From an uncultured Clostridia bacterium (GTDB lineage Bacteria > Bacillota > Clostridia > Christensenellales > Aristaeellaceae): 64,000 bases of DNA. Shown here piece after piece: positions 1-8,247 of this stretch. Every line of letters starts with the position of its first letter. Within the stretch, counting starts at the first letter, position 1. The translations under genes were made by a program, and so were the position numbers. The stretch is taken from positions 1 through 64,000 of the forward strand of contig CAKULG010000003.1 in assembly GCA_934667105.1 (NCBI GenBank), given 5' to 3'. Under the pieces are notes generated by a model. It saw nothing but the letters and a program-made list of their open reading frames with translations, searched no databases and had not been told where the DNA came from.

Positions 1-1
1 G

Positions 2-106
2 ATGGGAGCAAATACGATTTCCGCTGTAGAACACCTCAATCGCGGAGCGGGTCACGCGCACATCTACTTTCTGCCGGCTGTACTCAAATGGCACCGAGTA
101 GTTCAT
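2..106 (-). pseudogene. IS21-family transposase IstA, C-terminal fragment
   Basis: The minus strand reads MNYSVPFEYSRQKVDVRV and then a segment ending EVFYSGNRICSH, up to the window edge. This matches the C-terminal beta-barrel of IS21-family IstA transposases (usual form YSVPY-YIG-KV-VR with FY-G-RIASH). The frame is closed by an in-frame TAA at 116-118, only 12 bp upstream of the ATG, and beyond that lies a repeat array typical of an IS21 end. The whole N-terminal part (HTH and DDE catalytic domain) is therefore absent. I read this as an internally deleted IS copy; a misassembly is possible. IstB, if present, would lie to the left, outside the window. Confidence 0.7.
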
Positions 107-122
107 ACCTACATTTTACCGT

Positions 123-216
123 GTGCTCAACCTGTGCGGAAGCCGTGCTCAATCTCGCCGGAAGCCATGCTCAATTTGCCCGATGGCGATGCTCAATCTG
201 GCGCGGAATACTCAAA
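123..216. repeat. 22-bp-spaced repeat array, IS21-type element end
   Basis: The heptamer TGCTCAA recurs at 124, 146, 168 and 190, exactly 22 bp apart, with partly conserved spacers (GGAAGCC in two of them). A fifth degenerate copy, TACTCAA, is at 209. Multiple spaced repeats at the ends are a known property of IS21-family elements, where they bind the transposase. The array sits directly upstream of the truncated IstA fragment, in the orientation expected for a left end. The remaining bases up to 290 hold nothing else that I recognise. Confidence 0.65.
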
Positions 217-289
217 AATCGCGCCCGTTTCGTTTGAAATAGGCGCGATTTATATTATATGCGGCGTTTGCGCTTGCCGGGTTATCCTC

Positions 290-928
290 TTATTTCCCTG
301 CATCGGCGCGCATTTGCAGGAAGGTATCCCGAATGCGCAGAGTTAGCTGCTGCACGGCCTGGCTGTCAAAGCCCTGGGCGGACAGATCGGAAATATCCAT
401 AGGCTGGCCGACGTAAACATGGGTGCGGTGGAAAAGCCGCAGCTTCCCATTGATATACACGGGCAGCAAGGGCACGTTGGCCCGCAGAGCCAGCACGGCC
501 GTTCCGGTTTCCACCTCGCTCATCAGATCGGGCAGGTGCCGCGTTCCCTCCGGGAAAATGCCCAGCACATGCCCCTCCCGCAGGGCCTTGGTGCATTGCC
601 GCATGGCCTGCAAATCGCTGTGATGGCGATCTACCGGAATCATGTGCATATGCCGCATCACCCAGCCCGCCAGCTTTCCTTGGCTCAATTCCTTTTTCCC
701 AAGAAAGCGAATTTCATATTGCTTGCAGGGGTAAGCGATTACAAAGGGATCCAGCAGGCTTTTATGATTCGCCATCAGGATATAGGGCGCTTGCATGGAA
801 AAGCGATCCAGAAAATGATAGGTGACGGGAAAAAAGAAATGCACCAGCAGAAAGGCCAGCCCCCGGGCGATAGTATACAGGAAGCTGCGCTCCTTCTTCG
901 CGGGGGTTAATTCGCTTGCTGCGCTCAT
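290..928 (-). CDS. plsC: 1-acyl-sn-glycerol-3-phosphate acyltransferase (PlsC family)
   Basis: The 212-residue protein has the acyltransferase signature NHKSLLDPF (His55 and Asp60 form the catalytic HX4D) and the phosphate-binding FPEGTR at 125-130. A hydrophobic stretch at 17-38 should anchor it to the inner face of the membrane. Family members transfer an acyl chain to the sn-2 position of lysophosphatidate in phospholipid synthesis. The ATG overlaps the cmk stop by four bases (ATGA), so the two genes are translationally coupled; cmk-plsC is a common clostridial pair. It is the last gene of the minus-strand housekeeping run. Confidence 0.92.
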   Translation of the reverse strand: MSAASELTPAKKERSFLYTIARGLAFLLVHFFFPVTYHFLDRFSMQAPYILMANHKSLLDPFVIAYPCKQYEIRFLGKKELSQGKLAGWVMRHMHMIPVDRHHSDLQAMRQCTKALREGHVLGIFPEGTRHLPDLMSEVETGTAVLALRANVPLLPVYINGKLRLFHRTHVYVGQPMDISDLSAQGFDSQAVQQLTLRIRDTFLQMRADAGK

Positions 929-1596
929 GAATGCGCCTCCACCAGCGTCAGGATCGCCTGCACTGTTTCTTCAAAATTCAACGCGGAAGCATCCACGCAA
1001 ATCGCGTCCTCTGCTTGCCGCAGGGGATCCACCGCCCGGGTCATATCCTGATGATCCCGGGCGTTCACCTCAGCCAGCACCTGCTCAAAGGGCGTTTGAT
1101 CGCCTTTTTCGCGCAATTGCAGCATGCGGCGCTGGGCGCGCACTTCGGGGGAGGCGGTCAGGTAGATTTTCACGGTGGCGTCCGGCAGCACCACCGTACC
1201 GATGTCCCGGCCGTCCAGCAGCATGGGCTGGCTCTGGGACAACTCCCGCTGGCGGCGCACCAGCATCTGCCGCACCGGCAGATATCGGGATACGCAGGAG
1301 GCCGCCATGCCCGCTTCCTGGGTACGGATGCGATCGCTCACGTCCTGACCGTTTACGAGGGTGGCCTGCGCGCCGTTATGATAGCGAACGTCCACCTGCG
1401 CGCCGCCCTGGGCGCATAAGGCGCAGACCGCCTCCTGATTTTTCGGATCAATTTTCGCATCCAGCGCGGCCAGACCCACCGCCCGATACATGGCCCCGGT
1501 ATCCAAATGCAGGATGCCAAGGCGCTGGGCAACGGCGTCCGCCACGGAGGATTTTCCCGCGCCCACAGGGCCGTCAATGGCTATCGTCAAAGGCAT
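925..1596 (-). CDS. cmk: Cytidylate kinase
   Basis: The 223-residue protein begins with a P-loop (GPVGAGKSS, 9-17) and carries the CMP-kinase signature LDGRDIGTVV at about 127-136. Length and both motifs fit bacterial CMP/dCMP kinases, which use ATP to phosphorylate CMP and dCMP. The start at 1596 is preceded by an AAGGAAGG-like site. A hairpin with a run of T lies between hslU and cmk but points the other way, so it is not evidence of termination before this gene. It overlaps plsC by four bases. Confidence 0.95.
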   Translation of the reverse strand: MPLTIAIDGPVGAGKSSVADAVAQRLGILHLDTGAMYRAVGLAALDAKIDPKNQEAVCALCAQGGAQVDVRYHNGAQATLVNGQDVSDRIRTQEAGMAASCVSRYLPVRQMLVRRQRELSQSQPMLLDGRDIGTVVLPDATVKIYLTASPEVRAQRRMLQLREKGDQTPFEQVLAEVNARDHQDMTRAVDPLRQAEDAICVDASALNFEETVQAILTLVEAHS

Positions 1597-1698
1597 ATCT
1601 ACGCCTTCCTTTCTTTTGTATGCGGTTTCCGGCGCGCTTCATGCGCCTTTTTTATTGTATGCGCGGCGTGGAAAAGCGTCAGGGAAAATCAAGCGTTT

Positions 1699-3063
1699 TT
1701 AGAGAATGTATCGCCGAAGATCCATCTGCTTCGCCGCCTTGAGATGCTCGCGCACATATTCGGCGGTGATGCTCAGATTGACGTCGGGCATATTATCGCC
1801 ACCGGCGTTAAAGGATACGTCCTCCAGCAGTTCTTCAAACACCGCGTGCAGCCGCCGGGCGCCGATATCCTCGCCCGTTTCGTTTGCCAGCATGGCCACG
1901 CGGGCAATCTCATTCAGCGCATCCTCCTCGAAGCTCAAATGCACCTTATCCACTTCCAGTAGCGCCTTGTATTGCAGCGTGACGGCGTTATCCGTCTTGG
2001 TCAGGATGCTGACGAAATCCTCCTGGGTGAGGCTTTTGAGGGTGACGTGCACGGGGAAGCGTCCCTGCAATTCGGGGATCAGATCGGAAACCTTGGAAAC
2101 GTGGAACGCGCCCGCGCCGATAAACAGCATGAAATCGGTGCGCACGGGGCCGTACTTGGTGTTCACCGTGGAGCCCTCCACAATGGGCAGAATATCCCGC
2201 TGCACGCCCTCGCGGCTCACATCCGGGCCGGTGCCCGCGCCGCGCCCGGCGATTTTATCGATTTCATCCAGGAACACAATGCCGCTCTGTTCGCAGCGGC
2301 GCACGGCCTCCTCCTTCACGGCGTCCTCGTCGATGAGCTTTTCCGCTTCCTCCGCCGTGAGCAGCTTGCGCGCCTCCTTCACCTTCACATGGCGCAGCTT
2401 GGTTTTCTTGGGCATCATGCCGCCCATCATATCGCCGATGCTAATGGAAGCGCCGCCCACCTCCAATTGGGGGGAGCTTTCTTCCACTTCGATTTCCAAT
2501 TCGTTTTCTTCCAGTTCACCCCGGCGCAGCTGCTCCCGCACGTCCTCCCGCTTGCGGGCCACCTCGCCTTTTTCTTCTTCGGTGGGGGCGGGCTCGGTTT
2601 TGCGGCCCAGCAGAAAATCCAGGGGGTTATTATTGGCGGGCTTCTTGGGGGGATGCAGCAGCAGCGTGACCAGCCGATCCTCCGCCAGCACCTGGGCCCG
2701 GGTTTTCACCCGTTCCTCATGCTCGGCCTTCACCATGCGCACCGCGTTTTCCGCCAGATCGCGGATGATGGATTCCACATCCCGGCCCACATAGCCCACT
2801 TCCGTAAATTTTGTGGCCTCCACTTTGATAAAGGGCGCGTCCACCAGCTTGGCTAGGCGGCGGGCAATTTCCGTTTTGCCAACACCCGTGGGCCCGATCA
2901 TCAGAATATTCTTAGGGTAAATTTCTTCCCGCATTTTTTCGGGCAGCTGCGCCCGGCGATAGCGATTCCGCAGCGCGATGGCCACCGCGCGCTTGGCCTC
3001 ATCCTGGCCGATGATGTAGCGATCCAGTTCACGAACCACTTCGCGGGGGGTTAATTCTTTCAT
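1699..3063 (-). CDS. hslU: HslU, ATPase and unfoldase subunit of the HslVU protease
   Basis: The 454-residue AAA+ protein has Walker A GPTGVGKT (57-64), Walker B VFLDEIDK near 265-275 and the sensor-2 region ETGEDIGARRLH. Between them lies the charged intermediate (I) domain that feeds substrates. The C-terminus ends in RYIL, typical of HslU tails that dock into HslV pockets. HslU hexamers unfold proteins and thread them into HslV. The start is two bases after the hslV stop, with a GAGGAGG site, so the two are one operon. It equals ClpY of Bacillus. Confidence 0.97.
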   Translation of the reverse strand: MKELTPREVVRELDRYIIGQDEAKRAVAIALRNRYRRAQLPEKMREEIYPKNILMIGPTGVGKTEIARRLAKLVDAPFIKVEATKFTEVGYVGRDVESIIRDLAENAVRMVKAEHEERVKTRAQVLAEDRLVTLLLHPPKKPANNNPLDFLLGRKTEPAPTEEEKGEVARKREDVREQLRRGELEENELEIEVEESSPQLEVGGASISIGDMMGGMMPKKTKLRHVKVKEARKLLTAEEAEKLIDEDAVKEEAVRRCEQSGIVFLDEIDKIAGRGAGTGPDVSREGVQRDILPIVEGSTVNTKYGPVRTDFMLFIGAGAFHVSKVSDLIPELQGRFPVHVTLKSLTQEDFVSILTKTDNAVTLQYKALLEVDKVHLSFEEDALNEIARVAMLANETGEDIGARRLHAVFEELLEDVSFNAGGDNMPDVNLSITAEYVREHLKAAKQMDLRRYIL

Positions 3064-3065
3064 GG

Positions 3066-3599
3066 TCAGACCTCCTCCACGATGATATTATCATTGGTGT
3101 ACACGCAGATGGAGGCGGCGATGTGCAGCGCCTTTTCTGCGATTTCGGCGGCGGAAAGATCGGTATTTTGCAGCAGCGCCCGGGCCGCGGCCAGGGCGTA
3201 ATTCCCACCCGAGCCGATGGCGGCCACGCCGTCGTCCGGATCGATCACTTCGCCCGTGCCCGATACGATGAGCATGCTTTCCTTATTGGCCACGATGAGC
3301 ATGGCCTCCAATTGGCGCAGGCCCTTATCGCCCCGCCATTCCTGGGCCAGCATCACCGCCGCCCGTTCCAGATTGCCGCCGCATTGGCTTAATTTATCTT
3401 CAAAGCGTTCGCACAGGGAAAATGCGTCCGCAACCGTGCCGGCAAAGCCCGTTACAACGGAATCGTTAAAAATGCGGCGCACCTTGTGGGCCGTGCCCTT
3501 AAAGATGGTGTGTTCGCCCATGGTGACCTGGCCGTCGCCCGCAATGGCGATATGCCCATTTCTGCGAACGCCGCAGATGGTGGTGCCCTTCATGGTCAT
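3066..3599 (-). CDS. hslV: HslV, peptidase subunit of the HslVU protease
   Basis: The ORF could extend upstream into trmFO, but I chose the ATG at 3599: GGAGG sits 9 bases before it, and the protein then has 177 residues, the family size. The N-terminus is MTMKGTTICGVRRNGHI. In the family the catalytic nucleophile is the Thr (Ser in Bacillus ClpQ) exposed at the mature N-terminus. Here the TT pair follows a five-residue leader that would have to be removed. GDGQVTMG, the catalytic-region lysine and GSGGNYALAAARAL are conserved. It forms the proteolytic core with HslU. Confidence 0.95.
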   Translation of the reverse strand: MTMKGTTICGVRRNGHIAIAGDGQVTMGEHTIFKGTAHKVRRIFNDSVVTGFAGTVADAFSLCERFEDKLSQCGGNLERAAVMLAQEWRGDKGLRQLEAMLIVANKESMLIVSGTGEVIDPDDGVAAIGSGGNYALAAARALLQNTDLSAAEIAEKALHIAASICVYTNDNIIVEEV

Positions 3600-3687
3600 G
3601 GCTGTCAACCTCCGTAATGATTTCGTATATATTATCGATAGAAAGATGCGCTGAAGCGGATAAGAATCCGGCAAAAATGTGGCAGCC

Positions 3688-4986
3688 TCAGCCTTCCAAC
3701 TCCGGGGCCATAGCGTCCACGATTTCCAAAGCCCGGTTTGCGATTTTTTCATAGCGCTGCTGTTTATTCCGGATGCGCTCTGAAATACCCTCCATGATGC
3801 CGAATGTGACGTTCATGGGTTGGAAATTTCGGTTTTGCGCGGCCACATAATGGGCCAGCGCGCCGATTGCCGTTTCCCGGGGAAAATCGGGCAGGGCCCG
3901 CCCCTGTAATTGAAGCGCCAGACATATGCCCGCCACCATGCCGCTGGCGGCGGATTCCACATATCCTTCCACTCCCGTCATCTGGCCCGCGAAATACAGC
4001 CCGGGGCGGGAGAGCATCTGATAGTGCGCATCCAGCAGGCCGGGGCTTTGCAGGAAGGTGTTCCGGTGCATCACGCCGTAGCGGGCAAATTCGGCGCGCT
4101 CCAGGCCGGGAATCATGCCGAACACGCGCCTTTGCTCGGGAAATTTCAGGCGGGTCTGGAAGCCTACCAGGTTATACAATTCGCCCGCCGCATCGTCCTG
4201 GCGCAGCTGCACAACGGCATAGGGATCGCGTCCCGTGCGGGGATCGGGCAGGCCCACGGGCTTGAGCGGGCCGAAGGCCAGCGCCATATGCCCCCGCCGC
4301 GCCATGGATTCCACCGGCATGCAGCCCTCGAACACGCGGCTTTCCTCAAAGCCATGCACCGGCGCGGTTTCCGCCGCCAGCAGCGCCTCCACAAAAGCGT
4401 CGTATTCCTCCCGGGTCATGGGGCAGTTGAGGTAATCGTCCCCCCGGCCGTAGCGGGAGGCGCGGTATACCTTTTCCATATCCAAGGAATCCGCCGTCAC
4501 GATGGGGGCGGCCGCATCATAGAAATTCAGGGTGGATACCTCCGGCATGGCGGCGATGGCCTGGGCCATAGCATCGGAGGTGAGGGGCCCGGTGGCGATC
4601 ACGGCGGGGGGGGCGGGAATTTCCGTTTCCTCCCGGGCCACTACTTCAATCAGGGGATGGGCGCGCAGCGCGTTGGTAATATAGCCGGAAAACTGCGCCC
4701 GATCCACCGCCAGCGCGCCCCCGGCGGGCACCCGCGCCTGATCCGCCGCCGCCAGCACCAGGGAATGCAGCCTGCGCATTTCTTCCTTCAGCAGGCCCAC
4801 CGCGTTTTGCAGCCGGTCGGAGCGCAGGGAATTGGAGCACACCAGCTCCGCGAACAGGGGGGAATGATGGGCGGGGCTCATGCCCGCCGGCTTTTGCTCG
4901 ATCAGCGTAACCGCCACGCCTCGCCTGGCCAGCTGCCAGGCCGCCTCGCAGCCCGCCAGGCCCGCGCCGATAACCGTCGCCTTCAT
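3688..4986 (-). CDS. trmFO: TrmFO, folate/FAD-dependent tRNA (uracil-54-C5) methyltransferase
   Basis: The ATG at 4986 gives MKATVIGAGLAGCEAAWQLA, the FAD-binding GxGxxG motif at the very N-terminus, and a 432-residue protein of normal family length. The two conserved cysteine motifs of TrmFO, ELVCSNSLRSD and FEGCMPVE, are present, as is GQMTGVEGYVESAASG near the C-terminus. It makes m5U54 in tRNA using methylene-tetrahydrofolate and FADH2. The start overlaps the topA stop (ATGA), so it is coupled to topA. In Bacillus codV (xerC) separates this gene from clpQ; here hslV follows directly. Confidence 0.96.
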   Translation of the reverse strand: MKATVIGAGLAGCEAAWQLARRGVAVTLIEQKPAGMSPAHHSPLFAELVCSNSLRSDRLQNAVGLLKEEMRRLHSLVLAAADQARVPAGGALAVDRAQFSGYITNALRAHPLIEVVAREETEIPAPPAVIATGPLTSDAMAQAIAAMPEVSTLNFYDAAAPIVTADSLDMEKVYRASRYGRGDDYLNCPMTREEYDAFVEALLAAETAPVHGFEESRVFEGCMPVESMARRGHMALAFGPLKPVGLPDPRTGRDPYAVVQLRQDDAAGELYNLVGFQTRLKFPEQRRVFGMIPGLERAEFARYGVMHRNTFLQSPGLLDAHYQMLSRPGLYFAGQMTGVEGYVESAASGMVAGICLALQLQGRALPDFPRETAIGALAHYVAAQNRNFQPMNVTFGIMEGISERIRNKQQRYEKIANRALEIVDAMAPELEG

Positions 4987-7103
4987 TCGTCCGCCTCCGT
5001 TTGTCCGGGGGCGGGAACCCGGTGACGGCAGGTTTCGTTGCTGCACAGATACCAGGTTTCGCCCTTCCGGGAGCGTTTCAGGGTCATGTAGCTTCCGCAT
5101 TTTTCACAGCGCTGATCCACCGGCATTTCCCAGGAAACGAAATCGCATTCGGGATAATGCTCGCAGCCGTAGAATTTGCGGTTTTTCCGGCTGGTCTTTT
5201 CCAGCAGCCGCCCGCCGCATTTTGGGCATTTGGCCTGGATATAGGTGAGGATGGGCTTGGTGTTGCGGCATTCGGGGAAATTGGGGCAGGCCAGGAATTT
5301 GCCGAACCGGCCCACCCGGTACACCATCTGCGCCCCGCATTTATCGCAGACCACGTCGCTGGGCTCATCCTTGATTTCTACTTTTTCGATTTTCTCCTCC
5401 GCGCTTTCCAGCATGCTTTCAAAGGGCGGATAAAATTCCCGCAGCACCTGCCGCCAATCCATTTCGCCCTCTTCCACCTCGTCCAGTTCGTCCTCCAGCC
5501 CGGCGGTGAAATCAATATCGATAATGGGACCGAAATATTCCATCATCATGGCGTTCACGGTGCGGCCCAGCTCGGTGGGGAAAAGGCGTTTGTTTTCCCG
5601 CATCACATAGCCCCGTGCCAGGATGGTGGTGATGGTGGGGGCGTAGGTGGAGGGGCGGCCGATGCCCTTTTCCTCCAGCGTGCGCACCAGGGAGGCCTCC
5701 GTATAACGGGAGGGAGGCTGGGTGAAATGCTGCTGGCTTTCGACGGATTCAATGATAACCGGCGCGCCTTCTTCAAACTGGGGCAGGGTGGATTCGGCGG
5801 ATTCCTGCGCGTCGTCCGTACCCTCTTCGTACACGCTGGTAAAGCCTGCGAAGCGCTTGTGCTCGCCATAGAAGCGCATGCCCACGCCGTTGCCCGCCAC
5901 ATCCATGCTCAGGGTGTCGTAGAACGCGGGCATCATCTGGCTGGCCAGGAAGCGGGAATAAATCAGCCGGTAAAGCTGAAACTGCTCCTTGGTAAGCGAG
6001 GGCTTGATGGCCTCGGGGGTGCGGGTAATATCCGTGGGGCGGATGGCCTCGTGCGCGTCCTGGGCGTTGCGGCGACCCTTGAATTCGTTGGCGGTTTCGG
6101 GCAGATATTCAGGGCCGAAGCGCTTGGGAATATAGGCGCGCACGGCGTCCAGCGCCTCCTGGGAAACGCGGACGCTGTCGGTACGGATATAGGTGACGAT
6201 ACCTTGCGTGCCTTCGCCCTCCAGATCCACGCCTTCATAGAGCTGCTGCACCACCTGCATGGTTTTCTGGGTGGTGAAATTCAGCTTGCGGCTGGCCTCC
6301 TGCTGGAGGGAGGAGGTGGTGAAGGGCGGGGCGGGCAGCTTTTTGCGCTCGCCGCGTTTCATACCGTATACGGCGAAATTCGCGTTTTCCACCCGCTCCC
6401 TGGCCGCCTGAGCTTCCTGGGCGTTGTGCAGCTCGGCTTTTTTGCCGTCCAAGGTGGAAAGACGCAGGGTGAAGGTGGTCTTGCGGCCCCGGGCGCTGGG
6501 CAGCAGGGCGGAGGCGGAAACGTCCCAATATTCCTCAGGAATGAAATCCTCGATATCCTGCTCGCGATCCACCACCAGTCGGGTGGCCACCGATTGCACA
6601 CGCCCGGCGGAGAGTCCTTTTTTCACCTTGGCCCACAGCAACGGGCTGATCTTGTAGCCGATCAGCCGATCCAGCGCCCGGCGGGCCTGCTGCGCGTCCA
6701 CCTTGTCCATATCGATGGCTCGGGGATGCTTCATGGCGGTCTCTACGGCCTTCTGCGTGATTTCATGAAATTCCACGCGGCAGGGCTCCGCCACGTCGAT
6801 GCCCAGCGTTTGGGCCAGATGCCAGGAAATTGCCTCCCCCTCGCGGTCAGGGTCTGTCGCCAGGAAAACTTTGGAGGCGGTTTTTGCTTCTTTTCGAATT
6901 TTCGCCAGAATTTTTCCACGGCCGTGGATGGTAATGTATTTGATAGCAAAATCGTTTTCAACATCCACGCCTAATTGAGATTTCGGCATATCCCGAACAT
7001 GGCCCTGGGAGGCTTCAACCTTGTAGCTGCGGCCCAGGAATTTGGCGATGGTGCGGGCCTTGGCGGGGGATTCGACGATAATCAGCTTGCTTGCAGTGGG
7101 CAC
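4983..7103 (-). CDS. topA: DNA topoisomerase I
   Basis: The 706-residue type IA topoisomerase starts at a GTG with GGAGG eight bases upstream; a nearby ATG is out of frame. The N-terminal Toprim domain carries the acidic DPDREGE motif. The catalytic tyrosine is in VTYIRTDS near residue 305. GRPSTYAPTI follows in domain II. The C-terminus has three four-cysteine zinc ribbons (beginning CDKCGAQ, CPKCGGR and CEKCGSY). It relaxes negative supercoils. It lies between dprA and trmFO, the order common in Firmicutes. Confidence 0.97.
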   Translation of the reverse strand: MPTASKLIIVESPAKARTIAKFLGRSYKVEASQGHVRDMPKSQLGVDVENDFAIKYITIHGRGKILAKIRKEAKTASKVFLATDPDREGEAISWHLAQTLGIDVAEPCRVEFHEITQKAVETAMKHPRAIDMDKVDAQQARRALDRLIGYKISPLLWAKVKKGLSAGRVQSVATRLVVDREQDIEDFIPEEYWDVSASALLPSARGRKTTFTLRLSTLDGKKAELHNAQEAQAARERVENANFAVYGMKRGERKKLPAPPFTTSSLQQEASRKLNFTTQKTMQVVQQLYEGVDLEGEGTQGIVTYIRTDSVRVSQEALDAVRAYIPKRFGPEYLPETANEFKGRRNAQDAHEAIRPTDITRTPEAIKPSLTKEQFQLYRLIYSRFLASQMMPAFYDTLSMDVAGNGVGMRFYGEHKRFAGFTSVYEEGTDDAQESAESTLPQFEEGAPVIIESVESQQHFTQPPSRYTEASLVRTLEEKGIGRPSTYAPTITTILARGYVMRENKRLFPTELGRTVNAMMMEYFGPIIDIDFTAGLEDELDEVEEGEMDWRQVLREFYPPFESMLESAEEKIEKVEIKDEPSDVVCDKCGAQMVYRVGRFGKFLACPNFPECRNTKPILTYIQAKCPKCGGRLLEKTSRKNRKFYGCEHYPECDFVSWEMPVDQRCEKCGSYMTLKRSRKGETWYLCSNETCRHRVPAPGQTEADE

Positions 7104-7155
7104 GGTGCATTCCTCCGTTTTTTAATCGAATTTTATGTGAATGGAAATCGCTTCG

Positions 7156-8241
7156 TTATGGGCGAACCAGGGCGTAGGCGCGGCCTGCGCGGCGCTCCAC
7201 CCGGCCGTTTAATTCCAGCAGGGTTAATTGCGTGCCCAGTTCTCCCGGAGAGATCCCCGTTTCCGCAATCAGCTCCTCCAGCGTTTTTTCTTCCAGCGCC
7301 AGGGCGCGCAGAATGGGGTCGGGCTCGGTTTCCGCATCAGGCCATAAATCCGTCTGGACGGGCGGTCGCTCCGCCCAGCCCATGGCGGAAAGAATATCCT
7401 CTCCGCAGGCGCATAAGCCCGCGCCCTCCTTCAGCAGCCGCAGCGGCAGTTCGCTTCCCGGCGCGTCCACATTGCCCGGCAGGGCGAACACCTCGCGCCC
7501 CTGGGCCAGGGCGTAATTCACGGTGGAATGAGTGCCGCTTTTTTCCCGGGCCTCCACCAGCAAAAGCGCATGAGCCATTCCGGCGATAATCCGGTTGCGC
7601 ACCGGGAAATGAAAGGCGAGCGGGGGAGCGTCGGGCGCAAGCTCGCTGATAACCGCGCCGCCGGAATCCAGAATGCGGGCGAATAATTCCTTGTTTTCCG
7701 GGGGATAGCATTGCGTCAGGCCGCAGCCCAGCACCGCCACCGTGGGTCCGCCCCCCTCCAGCGCGCCCAGATGCGCGGCGGCGTCAATGCCGCGGGCCAG
7801 GCCGCTGACCACCGTCACCCCTGCCTGTGCCACCGTCCGGGCGATTTTCCGGGCCTGCGCGCCGCCGTAACGGGTGCAGCTGCGGGAGCCCACGATGGAA
7901 AGCGCAGGGGCGCCGGGCGGCGGCAGCTCGCCCCGGACGAAAAGCACGTCGGGCGCGTCGTCCAGGGGCTCCAGCAGTGCTGGATAATCGGAATCGCCGC
8001 GAAAAACAACGCGAATCTGCCATTGCTCCAATTGCCGCAGAATGGAAGCGCAGCGCTGGGCGCGCAAATCGGCCAGGACGGTGAAATTGGCTTCTCCCAG
8101 CAGTTGGTACAGCGCCGGGGTGAAATGATCCCATACGCCCAGCGCGCCGCCGAATTCGCTTTTCAGCGCGTCCAGCCGGTTCCATGCGCCCATGGGGGCG
8201 CACTTGAGCCAGATGCGCGCCAGCTGCTCCTTGCTGTACAT
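7156..8241 (-). CDS. dprA: DprA/Smf, RecA loader for natural transformation
   Basis: The 361-residue protein has an N-terminal helical region, a central Rossmann-like DprA core with SIVGSRSCTRYG, SGLARGIDAAAH, VLGCGL and FPVRNRIIAG, and a C-terminal winged-helix segment (about 295-361). DprA binds incoming single-stranded DNA and loads RecA. Only 6 bases separate it from comM, another competence-linked gene, and topA follows after 52 bases, so comM-dprA-topA is probably one transcript. Confidence 0.95.
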   Translation of the reverse strand: MYSKEQLARIWLKCAPMGAWNRLDALKSEFGGALGVWDHFTPALYQLLGEANFTVLADLRAQRCASILRQLEQWQIRVVFRGDSDYPALLEPLDDAPDVLFVRGELPPPGAPALSIVGSRSCTRYGGAQARKIARTVAQAGVTVVSGLARGIDAAAHLGALEGGGPTVAVLGCGLTQCYPPENKELFARILDSGGAVISELAPDAPPLAFHFPVRNRIIAGMAHALLLVEAREKSGTHSTVNYALAQGREVFALPGNVDAPGSELPLRLLKEGAGLCACGEDILSAMGWAERPPVQTDLWPDAETEPDPILRALALEEKTLEELIAETGISPGELGTQLTLLELNGRVERRAGRAYALVRP

Positions 8242-8247
8242 GCGTCG

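Noticed and set aside
1631..1653. Hairpin with T tract (GGCGC...GCGCC then TTTTTT) between hslU and cmk
   Set aside because: The T tract is on the plus strand, but the genes run on the minus strand, so it cannot terminate them; no plus-strand gene precedes it.
3600..3752. Longer N-terminus for HslV
   Set aside because: It overlaps trmFO and does not resemble HslV; GGAGG precedes the ATG at 3599.
5001..6974. 657-codon open frame antisense to topA
   Set aside because: Same codon-bias shadow; topA is unambiguous.
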